From Gracilimonas mengyeensis (lineage in GTDB: Bacteria > Bacteroidota > Rhodothermia > Balneolales > Balneolaceae), in assembly GCF_900182705.1 (NCBI RefSeq), contig NZ_FXTP01000002.1:248001-312000 (forward strand): a stretch of DNA of 64,000 nt, read 5' to 3'. Under the pieces are notes generated by a model. It made no database searches. It had not been told where the DNA came from and saw only the letters and a list, made by a program, of their open reading frames with translations. A program made the position numbers and the translations under genes. Numbering within the stretch: the stretch's first letter is position 1; each line of letters begins with the position of its first letter. Of the stretch, positions 33,488 through 41,436 are shown piece after piece.

Positions 33488-36069
33488 ATAGCGAGTCCTC
33501 CTTTGCGTGCAAAAAATCGTGTGGTAACAAATGTAAACACCATCACACTGATGGAACTTAGCGGCATCAATATGGCGGCTACCAGAGGCGAAAGTTGTCC
33601 CGTGATGGCAAAGCCTAAACCGATGGTGTTATACAACAGAGAAAGCACAAAACTTGCCATGATGATTTTCATAGAGGCTTTGCTGAAATCAATAAAATCG
33701 TTGAGTTTAGAAAGGGAATCTCCTTCCAGTATGGCATCACAAGCCGGGGCAAAAGAGCTCACATCATCGGCCAGGGCAATCCCAAAATCCGCTTTTTTTA
33801 AGGCTCCCGCATCATTCAGTCCGTCGCCTACCATAATAACCTGCTCGCCATTTTTTTGTAATTGAGTAATAAAAGCCAGCTTCTCCTCCGGTTTCTGATT
33901 GAACAGAAGGGAACCATTAGATCCAAAATAATCACTGAAGGCCGACTTCTGCGCTTCGTTATCCCCGGAAAGCAGGTACGTGTTAAATGTTTCTTTGATG
34001 GAAGCCAGAAGATTATGAATTCCGTCACGAATACCTGCTTCAATCCCAAAAAATCCGCGATACTCTCCGTTGATCGAAAGATGTACCGTGGAGCCGTTGA
34101 ATTCGTTTTGGGGAATATTCTCTAAGCTGAGAGCGGCTTGATCCACAAGAAATGCTTTGGAGCCCAGGCAAATAAGTGTTCCTTCTACTTCTGCAAAAAT
34201 GCCCTTGCCGGGAATTTCCTCAAAAGAAGATATTTCTGCCCGGTCATTGCGAGGAGCATCATTATTTGAAGCAGGACTCGAAAGGCTTTCGACGAAGCAA
34301 TCTCCCTGATTACGCCCGGCTGCCATTGCAGGCAGATTGCCATGTGATTTGCTCGTTTCACTCGCTGAATCCCTCGCAATGACGGTCGTTAGGTAGTTTG
34401 CCACTTTCCGGCTCAAGGGATGTATGGAGTTCTTACAGGCCGATTTGACCCATATTTGTTCCTGGGCCGACAATTCTCCTCCAATAAATTTCACTTCGGC
34501 GGCCTCATTTTCGGTAAGGGTACCGGTTTTATCAAATACAATAGAGGAAGCTTTGGAGAGATTTTCCAGCAGCAGGTGATTCTTGACAAACAGTCCGTTT
34601 AGCGAAAGCACATTAAGGGCCGAACCCAATGTAAACGGGGTAGAAAGCGCCAGGGCACAAGGGCAGGCTATAATTAATACCGCCGTAAAAACGGAGAGAG
34701 CCGTTTCCATGCCGGCCGTTTCCAGCCAGTACAAGCCAGAGAAAAAGGCAATGCCCAAAACCGAAATCGTAAAGTAAGGACTGATTTTATCGGCAAAAGT
34801 GGTCAGCTTCAGCTCCTTGTCATTGTTTTGGAAAGCTTCATGGTTCCATAACTTAGTGAGGTAGCTGTTGGTAACTTTCTCTTCTGTTTTAAGCAGGGCT
34901 GCATTTCCGATTAAGCGTCCACCCGCAAAAACCCGTTCTCCTTTTTTCACCGTAACGGGCTCAGATTCTCCGGTGATAAAACTGTAATCCAAAAAGGCCT
35001 CGTCGGAAATCAGAGTAGAATCACAAGGAACGAGTTCCTGATTTCGTAAACGCATTTGCTTGCCGGGCTCCAGCTTATCCAGTGAAACGGAATATTCCTC
35101 GCCGTTATCATTCAAAACATTAACCGCAATCGGGAGGTATGAGCGGTAATCCCTGTCAAAAGAAAGTCGGTTAAAGGTTTTTTGCTGTACCAGTTTCCCG
35201 ATCAACAAAAAGAAAATGAGCCCGGTGAAAGAATCCATGTAGCCGGTGCCGGTCAGGGTCACAATCTCGTACACGCTTTGGCTAAAAAGGGCCACGATGC
35301 CAATGGAAATAGGGACATCAAGGTTTACCCCGCGCTGACTCAAAGCCGCAAAGGCTGATTTCAAATAATCACTGCTGCTGTACACCAACACGGGAATAGC
35401 CAGGATGATATTCAAAGCGCCAAAAAGGAGATGAAAATTGCCCCCCAGTCCGCTGCCGGTGGTATCCAGGTAATCCGGAAAGCTAAATAGCATGATGTTG
35501 CCAAAGGCAAAACCGGCCACACCCATTTTAAGCCACAGCGAGCGGTTTCGGTGCGCTTTTTCCGATTTGGCATCCAACTTATCCATCCGGATTTCTGGCT
35601 CGTAGCCAATCGTAACCAGCTGCTCTACTACATCCCGCAACGTGGTTTTATCGCTATCAATCAACAGCGAAAGTTCACGTTTTAAGAAGTTGACCGAGCT
35701 TTGGAGTACACCTGGATCTAATTTCTGAAGGTTTTCAAGCAACCACACGCAGGATGTACAATGAATATTGGGGATGTATAAAGTAAGAGAGAGTTTATTG
35801 GCGTCACGGAAGTCCGTGATTCGGTTAATGACTTCCTCATCCTCCAGGTAATCGAAACGCGCCCGGTGTTTGGTATTTTTCAGGTTGATGCCCGGATTGG
35901 CGTCAAGGTCATAATAGGAACAGAGTCCGCTTTTATCCAGAATTTGATAGGCGGCCTTGCATCCGCTGCAACAAAAAGCTTTGTCGTCAAAAAACACGGA
36001 TTCTTCTGCACACTCCTCCCCACAGTGATAGCAAACATGAGATGATATGGCTGCTTTCGTGGTTTTCAT
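33478..36069 (-). CDS. ccoI: Copper-translocating P-type ATPase CcoI with in-frame repeat insertion
   Basis: An 863-residue P1B ATPase that moves copper for cbb3 assembly. The N-terminus has a zinc-finger-like Cys cluster (CYHCGEEC near 13, CCSGCKAAY near 33) and an HMA-like domain with CTSC near 103. Eight or so membrane helices follow; CPCAL near 470 is the ion-binding motif, FITGESEPVT near 362 the actuator, DKTGTLTENE near 513 the phosphorylation site and MVGDGLNDAGAL near 765 the hinge. Residues about 563-609, in the nucleotide-binding domain between HPLSRKVANYL and FEEIPGKGIF, come from a 141-bp palindromic element. The other motifs are intact, so the enzyme may still work. It overlaps the Rrf2 gene by 4 bases. 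Confidence 0.94.
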   Translation of the reverse strand: MKTTKAAISSHVCYHCGEECAEESVFFDDKAFCCSGCKAAYQILDKSGLCSYYDLDANPGINLKNTKHRARFDYLEDEEVINRITDFRDANKLSLTLYIPNIHCTSCVWLLENLQKLDPGVLQSSVNFLKRELSLLIDSDKTTLRDVVEQLVTIGYEPEIRMDKLDAKSEKAHRNRSLWLKMGVAGFAFGNIMLFSFPDYLDTTGSGLGGNFHLLFGALNIILAIPVLVYSSSDYLKSAFAALSQRGVNLDVPISIGIVALFSQSVYEIVTLTGTGYMDSFTGLIFFLLIGKLVQQKTFNRLSFDRDYRSYLPIAVNVLNDNGEEYSVSLDKLEPGKQMRLRNQELVPCDSTLISDEAFLDYSFITGESEPVTVKKGERVFAGGRLIGNAALLKTEEKVTNSYLTKLWNHEAFQNNDKELKLTTFADKISPYFTISVLGIAFFSGLYWLETAGMETALSVFTAVLIIACPCALALSTPFTLGSALNVLSLNGLFVKNHLLLENLSKASSIVFDKTGTLTENEAAEVKFIGGELSAQEQIWVKSACKNSIHPLSRKVANYLTTVIARDSASETSKSHGNLPAMAAGRNQGDCFVESLSSPASNNDAPRNDRAEISSFEEIPGKGIFAEVEGTLICLGSKAFLVDQAALSLENIPQNEFNGSTVHLSINGEYRGFFGIEAGIRDGIHNLLASIKETFNTYLLSGDNEAQKSAFSDYFGSNGSLLFNQKPEEKLAFITQLQKNGEQVIMVGDGLNDAGALKKADFGIALADDVSSFAPACDAILEGDSLSKLNDFIDFSKASMKIIMASFVLSLLYNTIGLGFAITGQLSPLVAAILMPLSSISVMVFTFVTTRFFARKGGLAIWK
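34243..34383. repeat. Palindromic REP-like element inserted in ccoI
   Basis: The ends GTCATTGCGAGG (34243-34254) and CCTCGCAATGAC (34372-34383) are perfect 12-bp inverted repeats. The interior has gaagcaatctccctg and ggcagattgccatg arms, typical of the GTCATTGCGAGG palindromes known from many intergenic sites in Bacteroidota and relatives. Length 141 is divisible by three and no stop is read on the coding strand. Confidence 0.85.
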
Positions 36070-36533
36070 GAGTTAAATGAAGGGGCTCCGTTGGAAAATT
36101 GCAAACGCAGATCAAACCATTTCTGGGTCATATTCTCATCAACTTGGGCAAAGGTTGTCTCCTGTAGCCATTTTTCGATTTTCTTGCGCTCTACAGACCA
36201 AAAGGCATGAAAGGGGCAAGGCTCAATGTGTCCGCAGCCTTCGATCCCCATAAAACATTTATCAAAAAACTCGGTGCCATCGATGGCGGCAATTACATCC
36301 ATCATGGTTATTTGGTCGATTGACTTGGCCAGATATACTCCGCCATTCAGTCCGCGCTGAGACTTCAGGATGCCAGGCTCTTTCAATTTCGCCAATACCT
36401 GAGAGAGATATGCCGTCGGGCAATTCAATGACTTAGACAGATGCGAAGCCGAAACGGCACCATCTTCAGTATGCTTGGAAATGGCAATAATCGCCGATAT
36501 GGCGTACTGCGCACCTTGTGATATCAACCTCAT
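36066..36533 (-). CDS. Rrf2-family transcriptional regulator with Cys cluster
   Basis: A 155-residue Rrf2 regulator. The winged helix covers about residues 1-65 (MRLISQGAQYAISAIIAIS, then LNCPTAYLSQVLAKLKEPGILKSQRGLNGGVYLA). The cluster C-x6-C-x5-C (KCFMGIEGCGHIEPCPF) near residues 92-105 is of the type that binds an iron-sulfur cluster in IscR and NsrR. Leading the cbb3 operon, it probably adjusts oxidase expression to oxygen, NO or Fe-S status; this is inference. It overlaps ccoI by 4 bases. Confidence 0.9.
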   Translation of the reverse strand: MRLISQGAQYAISAIIAISKHTEDGAVSASHLSKSLNCPTAYLSQVLAKLKEPGILKSQRGLNGGVYLAKSIDQITMMDVIAAIDGTEFFDKCFMGIEGCGHIEPCPFHAFWSVERKKIEKWLQETTFAQVDENMTQKWFDLRLQFSNGAPSFNS

Positions 36534-36562
36534 AGCCTGGTTTTTAATCAGATATTCATATT

Positions 36563-36578
36563 CTAATATAGATATTAG
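36563..36578 (-). promoter_or_regulatory. Candidate operator upstream of the Rrf2-cbb3 operon
   Basis: CTAATAT-AG-ATATTAG is a palindrome with perfect 7-bp arms, 30 bases before the Rrf2 start. Position suits autoregulation. No further evidence. Confidence 0.4.
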
Positions 36579-36781
36579 ATTTTAAGGAGAATTATAAGCA
36601 GAAGCAATGAAATGGCAGAATTTTTATGCATTTGGGAGAGATTAATATTACCCATTAGCCCTCAATTAATTAGGCAAGTATATAGAAAGGATAGTTGGTG
36701 TACTTCTCACACCCTAAGAGCATGATTTATCTTCTGAAGGGATAAGGCGGTGCGGAGAAATTATAAACCAATTTTTTACCG

Positions 36782-37690
36782 CTAAGGAATTACTTCAAAG
36801 GATGCAGAGCTCGAGAATTCTGGGGTAACAGGAAGTATACACGCTCCAAACCGATCTTTTCCCATACAGAGTAAATAATTAAAGCGATACGTGCCTGGGG
36901 TTTCACTTAACCATGAAACCGGTAGAAAAGGAGCTCTATCTTCAGCAATACTTTCACCTGGGTCTAATCTTAGAGAGGAAGGAAAACCATCAAAGACAAA
37001 CCACCTGCCCGAAATACCATTAACCCCGGAAATCCATCCTCTATCAACCGTGTAACGCTGAAATTCTACAATGGATGATGACATTTCTATGGGGAAATCT
37101 GAATGATTGGTAATATTTGTCCCAATACCCTCGCTGGAACTTAATTCTACAAGCGTATCAGTAATTGAAATTTCAAGATCGATATTTTCATATTTAGGGC
37201 TGATATCTGTAAGAGGTATATCAAGTGGTTTGATCTGAAATTCATTGGACAGAATATCCACTTTATCAACAGAGGGGCACTCATCGGATACGTTTTCCAA
37301 ACAGGCATTTACTTTAATGCGATAGGTGCCTGCACCTTGTAATCCATTTATGCGAGAGAAAATTCGTGAAGCAATTATAGAATCACCGGGTTGAACGGGA
37401 TTTACGTAATAATATTCGCTGGGTTCTACCTCGTTCCAGTTATCATCAATTTTCTTTTCTATCAGGGTTTCGTCTGAAGAATTTGTGTAAATAGGCTTAT
37501 CACTGTTATTGACCAACGAATAAAAAACTCCGGAGTCGAAATCCAGGTAGTAAACTTCTTGGTTTAAGGTAATAGAAATCTGATCACTTAATTTGTTATC
37601 TCCATTATTGCTGTTACCAGAAATAATATTGCATGAATAAAAAGACAGGGAACTCAATAAAGCTAAGATGAACACGCATATTTTTTTCAT
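36782..37690 (-). CDS. Hypothetical lipoprotein, 302 residues
   Basis: The start at ATG 37690 gives a lipoprotein signal peptide (MKKICVFILALLSSLSFYSC) with Cys at 20. The rest is beta-rich, with two similar halves: QISITLNQEVYYLDFDSGVFYSLVNN near 37-62 and DLEISITDTLVELSSSEGIGTNITN near 165-190. This suggests two immunoglobulin-like repeats. Segments GDSIIASRIFS and GESIAEDRAPF, followed by GTYRIKVNAC and GTYRFNYLLC, strengthen the internal duplication. Function is unknown. It may sit in a periplasmic or outer-membrane location. Confidence 0.7.
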   Translation of the reverse strand: MKKICVFILALLSSLSFYSCNIISGNSNNGDNKLSDQISITLNQEVYYLDFDSGVFYSLVNNSDKPIYTNSSDETLIEKKIDDNWNEVEPSEYYYVNPVQPGDSIIASRIFSRINGLQGAGTYRIKVNACLENVSDECPSVDKVDILSNEFQIKPLDIPLTDISPKYENIDLEISITDTLVELSSSEGIGTNITNHSDFPIEMSSSIVEFQRYTVDRGWISGVNGISGRWFVFDGFPSSLRLDPGESIAEDRAPFLPVSWLSETPGTYRFNYLLCMGKDRFGACILPVTPEFSSSASFEVIP

Positions 37691-37779
37691 ATCTGACCTA
37701 CCGACCTGTTTGAAGTATACATTCAAAATATATTTTCTTCATTTACAGTCAATCGCAAATTATACCAACTGCCGGGCTT

Positions 37780-37787
37780 TAGTTTTG
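37780..37787 (+). promoter_or_regulatory. Possible -7 promoter box (TAGTTTTG)
   Basis: TAGTTTTG matches TAnnTTTG, about 85 bases before the CoA-transferase start. No good -33 box is visible. Confidence 0.3.
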
Positions 37788-37872
37788 GGGGATGTTAAAA
37801 GATTGGCACGCTTAAAAAAATATTCACAATGGATAGCTATCATCCATCAACCAAACATTTAATGAGAGTATA

Positions 37873-39144
37873 ATGAGCAAATATAAAACGGCAGAAGAAG
37901 CAGTAAAGGTCATTAAATCGGGTGACCGTGTGTATGTACACGGGATATCGGCAAACCCGGTTCAATTATTAAACGCGATGGTTGACCGGCACAGCGAACT
38001 TAAAAATGTAGAACTCATTCACCTGCATACTGAAGGCCCTGCGCCTTATGCTGATGAAAAATATCGGGACAGCTTTTTTGTAAACGCAATGTTTGTTGGG
38101 GCCAATGTTCGCAAGGCAGTGAACGAAGGGCGTGGTGATTATATCCCGATTTTCTTAAGTGAAACGCCCCGTTTATTTAGAAACGGAATTCTGCCGCTGG
38201 ATGTGGCATTGGTCAACGTATCTCCCCCGGACATGCATGGCTATTGCTCGCTTGGAGTATCTGTAGATAATGCGGCGGCAGCCGTTCAATCGGCCAAGCA
38301 TGTGATTGCCCAGGTAAACCCGCATATGCCCCGAACCCATGGAGATGGCTTGGTTCATGTAGACCAAATAGATTCTCTGGTAAAAGTAGATGATCCCCTG
38401 CCGGAACAGTTTGCTCCAGAACCAGACGATGCTGAGCTGCAAATCGGGAAATATTGCGCCAGTTTGATTGAAGACGGAGCTACCATGCAGATGGGTATTG
38501 GCGCCATCCCCAATGCCGTTTTAGCCAGCCTGACCAATCATAAAAACCTTGGCGTACATACCGAAATGTTTTCTGACGGTGTGATTGAACTGGTTGAAAA
38601 AGGAATAATTAACGGTCTGAATAAAAAAATTCACCCTGGTAAAGTAGTGAGCGGTTTTGTGATGGGGACCCGAAAAACCTACGATTATATAGATGATAAC
38701 CCCTCCGTAGCTATGCTGGATATTGGTTATATCAACGATACGGCGGTGATTCGAAGAAATCCCAAAGTAACCGCTATTAACAGTGCGGTAGAGATTGATA
38801 TTACCGGTCAGGTTTGTGCCGATTCCATTGGTACTTATCATTACTCAGGAGTGGGTGGGCAAATGGACTTCATCCGTGGTGCAGCTCTTTCAGAAGGCGG
38901 AAAGCCCATTATCGCTCTGCCTTCCACCACCCGAAAAGGCATTAGCCGAATTGTACCCTTCCTGAAACAGGGAGCCGGCGTAGTGACTACCCGTGCACAC
39001 GTTCATTATATAGTAACGGAATTTGGTATTGCCAACTTGTACGGCAAAAACCTGAGCCAGCGTGCCAAAGCCCTGGTAGAAATTGCACACCCCGATCACC
39101 GGGAAGAATTGGACAAAGCCGTATTCGAACGCTTTGGAAAATAG
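37873..39144 (+). CDS. Acetyl-CoA hydrolase/CoA-transferase family protein
   Basis: A 423-residue protein of the acetyl-CoA hydrolase/transferase family (family I CoA-transferase fold), which includes acetyl-CoA hydrolase, acetate or succinate CoA-transferases and 4-hydroxybutyrate CoA-transferase. The N-terminal half has VYVHGISANPVQLL and VNVSPPDMHGYCSLGVSVD. The catalytic Glu is probably in VHTEMFSDGVIEL near 232, and GVGGQMDFIRGAALSEGGKP near 328 is the C-terminal signature. It moves CoA between short acyl groups; the exact donor is unknown. It is monocistronic with its own terminator. Confidence 0.9.
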   Translation: MSKYKTAEEAVKVIKSGDRVYVHGISANPVQLLNAMVDRHSELKNVELIHLHTEGPAPYADEKYRDSFFVNAMFVGANVRKAVNEGRGDYIPIFLSETPRLFRNGILPLDVALVNVSPPDMHGYCSLGVSVDNAAAAVQSAKHVIAQVNPHMPRTHGDGLVHVDQIDSLVKVDDPLPEQFAPEPDDAELQIGKYCASLIEDGATMQMGIGAIPNAVLASLTNHKNLGVHTEMFSDGVIELVEKGIINGLNKKIHPGKVVSGFVMGTRKTYDYIDDNPSVAMLDIGYINDTAVIRRNPKVTAINSAVEIDITGQVCADSIGTYHYSGVGGQMDFIRGAALSEGGKPIIALPSTTRKGISRIVPFLKQGAGVVTTRAHVHYIVTEFGIANLYGKNLSQRAKALVEIAHPDHREELDKAVFERFGK

Positions 39145-39185
39145 CTAAGCAGTTTATAGTACTTGGTTGTACAACATAGAGTGAG

Positions 39186-39215
39186 AGCACGGTTCATTTG
39201 GGCCGTGCTTTTTTT
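39186..39215 (+). terminator. Terminator after the CoA-transferase gene
   Basis: AGCACGG and CCGTGCT form a 7-bp stem followed by seven T. Confidence 0.87.
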
Positions 39216-39535
39216 ATGGCGATTTCTGAGTAGAACTATATAGCATTGATTCTAAAATAGGTTGCTAACTGCTCGTTCCACACGCTCCGCGTTGTAACGT
39301 ATGGTTACAATAGCGATAGGTGAAGATATAGCCTGCATTCTGTGCTCATTGTCCTCCGGTCCGCATGGCCAATTGGAAATCCCGAATCGTTGCAAGTTAT
39401 CTGACCATATTATGCGGATTTCAAAAAATCCAAATCCGTATAACATTGGGAAAACAGGGGTTTACTTGGTTTTTAGGGGCATTTGGAATATTATGCGTCT
39501 TGTTATTGCAGATTAGTAAATCTGCTTAATACTAT
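39216..39535. other. Gene-free DNA left of the cassette array
   Basis: No convincing gene. It holds small hairpins, TTGTAACGTATGGTTACAA near 39290-39310 and GCAGATT/AATCTGC at 39508-39525, plus an AT-rich 71-codon frame at 39301-39516 that has no ribosome site. It could contain a degraded attachment site or remnant cassette, but I could not pair its parts with confidence. Confidence 0.4.
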
Positions 39536-39542
39536 GTTAGGG

Positions 39543-40325
39543 TTACTTTTCAATCATTTCAATAGCTGATAATAAATGGCCCGCAAAACTAGAGAAGAGT
39601 GACTTAGGGCTGATGCTTTTATTAACAACTTTATAATATCCATCTTTAATTCCATCATCTTCTTTAGATAGAATAAGGCACGCAGAATTATATAGCTTTT
39701 CAGTTATGAGCCTTTGCATAAGAATTGAATACCTAGTTGCATAAGATGCATCTTCAAATTCTGGAAAAACTTTATAGTACTCTTCATCAACGCGTACTGA
39801 GGTTGTAGATCCGTCACTTTCTTCTAATAACATTAAATAACCAAGAAAAGGTTGTATTGTAATATCTGAGTCTTTCTTTTCTTTCAATAATTTTTTGGAT
39901 GCGAGATTTTTGACATTAAATGCTTTCTCTCTATGGGCAGTCCAAAAATCTGATGCCGAACCGATTGATTCCTCTGATCTATTGTTAAAATTGTTCCCAA
40001 ATGAACCCACTTGAGATTTTAATTCAAAAACGGCTAATAAATGCCCCTCATGAAAAACAATCGCATCCCATGACTTAGTAGGCCTGAAGTATCCGGGAAT
40101 CGTTAAAGTTTTTCTGCCAGTAATTACTACCGATGATTCAGGAAGTCCACAATGGACTGCCACATTTTTAATTATTTGAGTAAATCCGTCTAAATTTTTC
40201 CCTCCAATTACAGCACCCCTACTTCCTTCTTGAGAGCTTGTTTTACCATTAGACCGTGTTTGCCAAAATACTTTTATTGATTCCTTGATATCCTCTTCAA
40301 GAGTTTTAGGTAAGAGATCACTCAT
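39543..40325 (-). CDS. PaeR7I/XhoI-like type II restriction endonuclease
   Basis: A 260-residue nuclease resembling PaeR7I, which cuts CTCGAG. Conserved text includes PTKSWDAIVFHEGHLLAVFELKSQ, whose Asp and the E-L-K triad form the PD-(D/E)xK active site near residues 88-108, and SFGNNFNNRSEESIGSASDFWTA directly after. The C-terminal half contains RYSILMQRLITEKLYNSACLI. The ATG at 40325 overlaps the methyltransferase stop by 8 bases, so the pair is translationally coupled. The recognition site is inferred from family resemblance. The gene is AT-rich compared with its chromosomal neighbours and lies in reverse orientation within its cassette. Confidence 0.87.
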   Translation of the reverse strand: MSDLLPKTLEEDIKESIKVFWQTRSNGKTSSQEGSRGAVIGGKNLDGFTQIIKNVAVHCGLPESSVVITGRKTLTIPGYFRPTKSWDAIVFHEGHLLAVFELKSQVGSFGNNFNNRSEESIGSASDFWTAHREKAFNVKNLASKKLLKEKKDSDITIQPFLGYLMLLEESDGSTTSVRVDEEYYKVFPEFEDASYATRYSILMQRLITEKLYNSACLILSKEDDGIKDGYYKVVNKSISPKSLFSSFAGHLLSAIEMIEK

Positions 40326-41256
40326 CAATCCTAAGTTCTATGTTAATATTTTCATTGTTTAGTAAATCTAAGTGCCCTCTAACTCTTTTGTAAGCTTTCC
40401 TCAAATAACCTGCATTTATGTCAAAGCCCATAGAATTACGACCATAATCACAACAAGACATTATAGTAGTACCGCTTCCTACAAAAGGATCGATAACAGT
40501 ATCTCCTACAAAGCTAAACATCTGTACTAGCCTATCAGTAACTTTTTTGGGATATGGCGCAGGGTGAAATTTCGATGAAGTACCAGTTACATTCCAAATT
40601 TGTGTGTACCATTTATTAAAATTCTCTTCACTAATTATAGAAAGTTTTCGTTGGGTTTTTGATGGACTTCTATAACCCCCTGGTTTTCGAAGCATTAAGA
40701 TATACTCGATATCGTGCTTAATTATGCCATTTGGCTCATATGGTTTTCCCAAAAATTTTGAGTTACCGTTTACCTCAAAAGATGCATTAGAAATTTTATG
40801 CCAAAAAATAGGGGCTAAATTATCAAAACCTATTTTTTCGCAATTTACCTGAATATCAGCGTGAAGAGGTACAACTTTATGTCTTCCAAACTTTCTTCTG
40901 GAAAGTAAAACATCTCCAACAATGACTATCAATCTACCACCAGGCTCAAGTACTCTTAGTGTTTCTGACCAAACCTTATTTAACTCTGTATGGAAATCTT
41001 GATAATGATCAATGTTGCCAAGCTGATTATCAAAATCATCATACTTTTTGAGATTCCAGTACGGAGGTGAAGTTATTGCAAGCTGTATTGATTCATCTTC
41101 TAGAAAGCTAAGATCTCTCGCATCTTTTTTTGCAAGCACATGGTTGGTTTCAAGTTGTGAAACTTTCTGTCTTAGTTTTTCAATTTTTACTTTGTCTTTA
41201 GCAATCGCAGGAATTGCTTTATCTAATTCTTTTACTGTTAATACTTTTTCAGCCAT
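40318..41256 (-). CDS. Site-specific DNA methyltransferase (beta class, SPPY)
   Basis: A 312-residue modification enzyme. The catalytic motif IV is AITSPPYWNLKKYDDF near residue 57, and the SAM motif I VIDPFVGSGTT lies near 266. The order IV before I marks the beta group; SPPY is usual for N4-cytosine methylation. The first 40 residues are helical with many Lys. It protects DNA from the downstream PaeR7I-like nuclease. ATG 41256 follows an AAAGAA leader; the upstream frame extension is not needed. The start lies only 30 bases from the attC site, so the promoter must overlap the attachment site or the reverse strand of the next cassette. Confidence 0.87.
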   Translation of the reverse strand: MAEKVLTVKELDKAIPAIAKDKVKIEKLRQKVSQLETNHVLAKKDARDLSFLEDESIQLAITSPPYWNLKKYDDFDNQLGNIDHYQDFHTELNKVWSETLRVLEPGGRLIVIVGDVLLSRRKFGRHKVVPLHADIQVNCEKIGFDNLAPIFWHKISNASFEVNGNSKFLGKPYEPNGIIKHDIEYILMLRKPGGYRSPSKTQRKLSIISEENFNKWYTQIWNVTGTSSKFHPAPYPKKVTDRLVQMFSFVGDTVIDPFVGSGTTIMSCCDYGRNSMGFDINAGYLRKAYKRVRGHLDLLNNENINIELRIDE

Positions 41257-41285
41257 TTCTTTTTTTACCAAAATACAATAGTTCA

Positions 41286-41413
41286 GTAACCCTAACAAGC
41301 GTTTCAAGTCGGACGCAGGTAGGGTTCGTTGGAAAACTTGTGGGCAATAAAATAAATCAGTTACTTCAACAAAAACCGAAAACCCGCGCCGCTTAAACGC
41401 CGGGCCGTTATAT
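41286..41413 (+). repeat. attC-like site 1 (end of the restriction-modification cassette)
   Basis: R'' end CCCTAAC at 41290-41296 and R' end GTTATAT at 41407-41413. Inner arms GCGTTTCAAGTCGGACGC (left) and GCGCCGCTTAAACGC (right) pair fully except for C, T and A, single unpaired bases each three pairs apart, the extrahelical-base pattern of folded attC sites. The loop is about 67 bases long. Confidence 0.75.
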
Positions 41414-41436
41414 GGCTTTACTTTAATCCAATCATT

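Noticed and set aside
39301-39516. 71-codon frame left of the cassette array
   Set aside because: No recognisable domain or ribosome site; contains hairpins and may be decayed cassette or repeat DNA.
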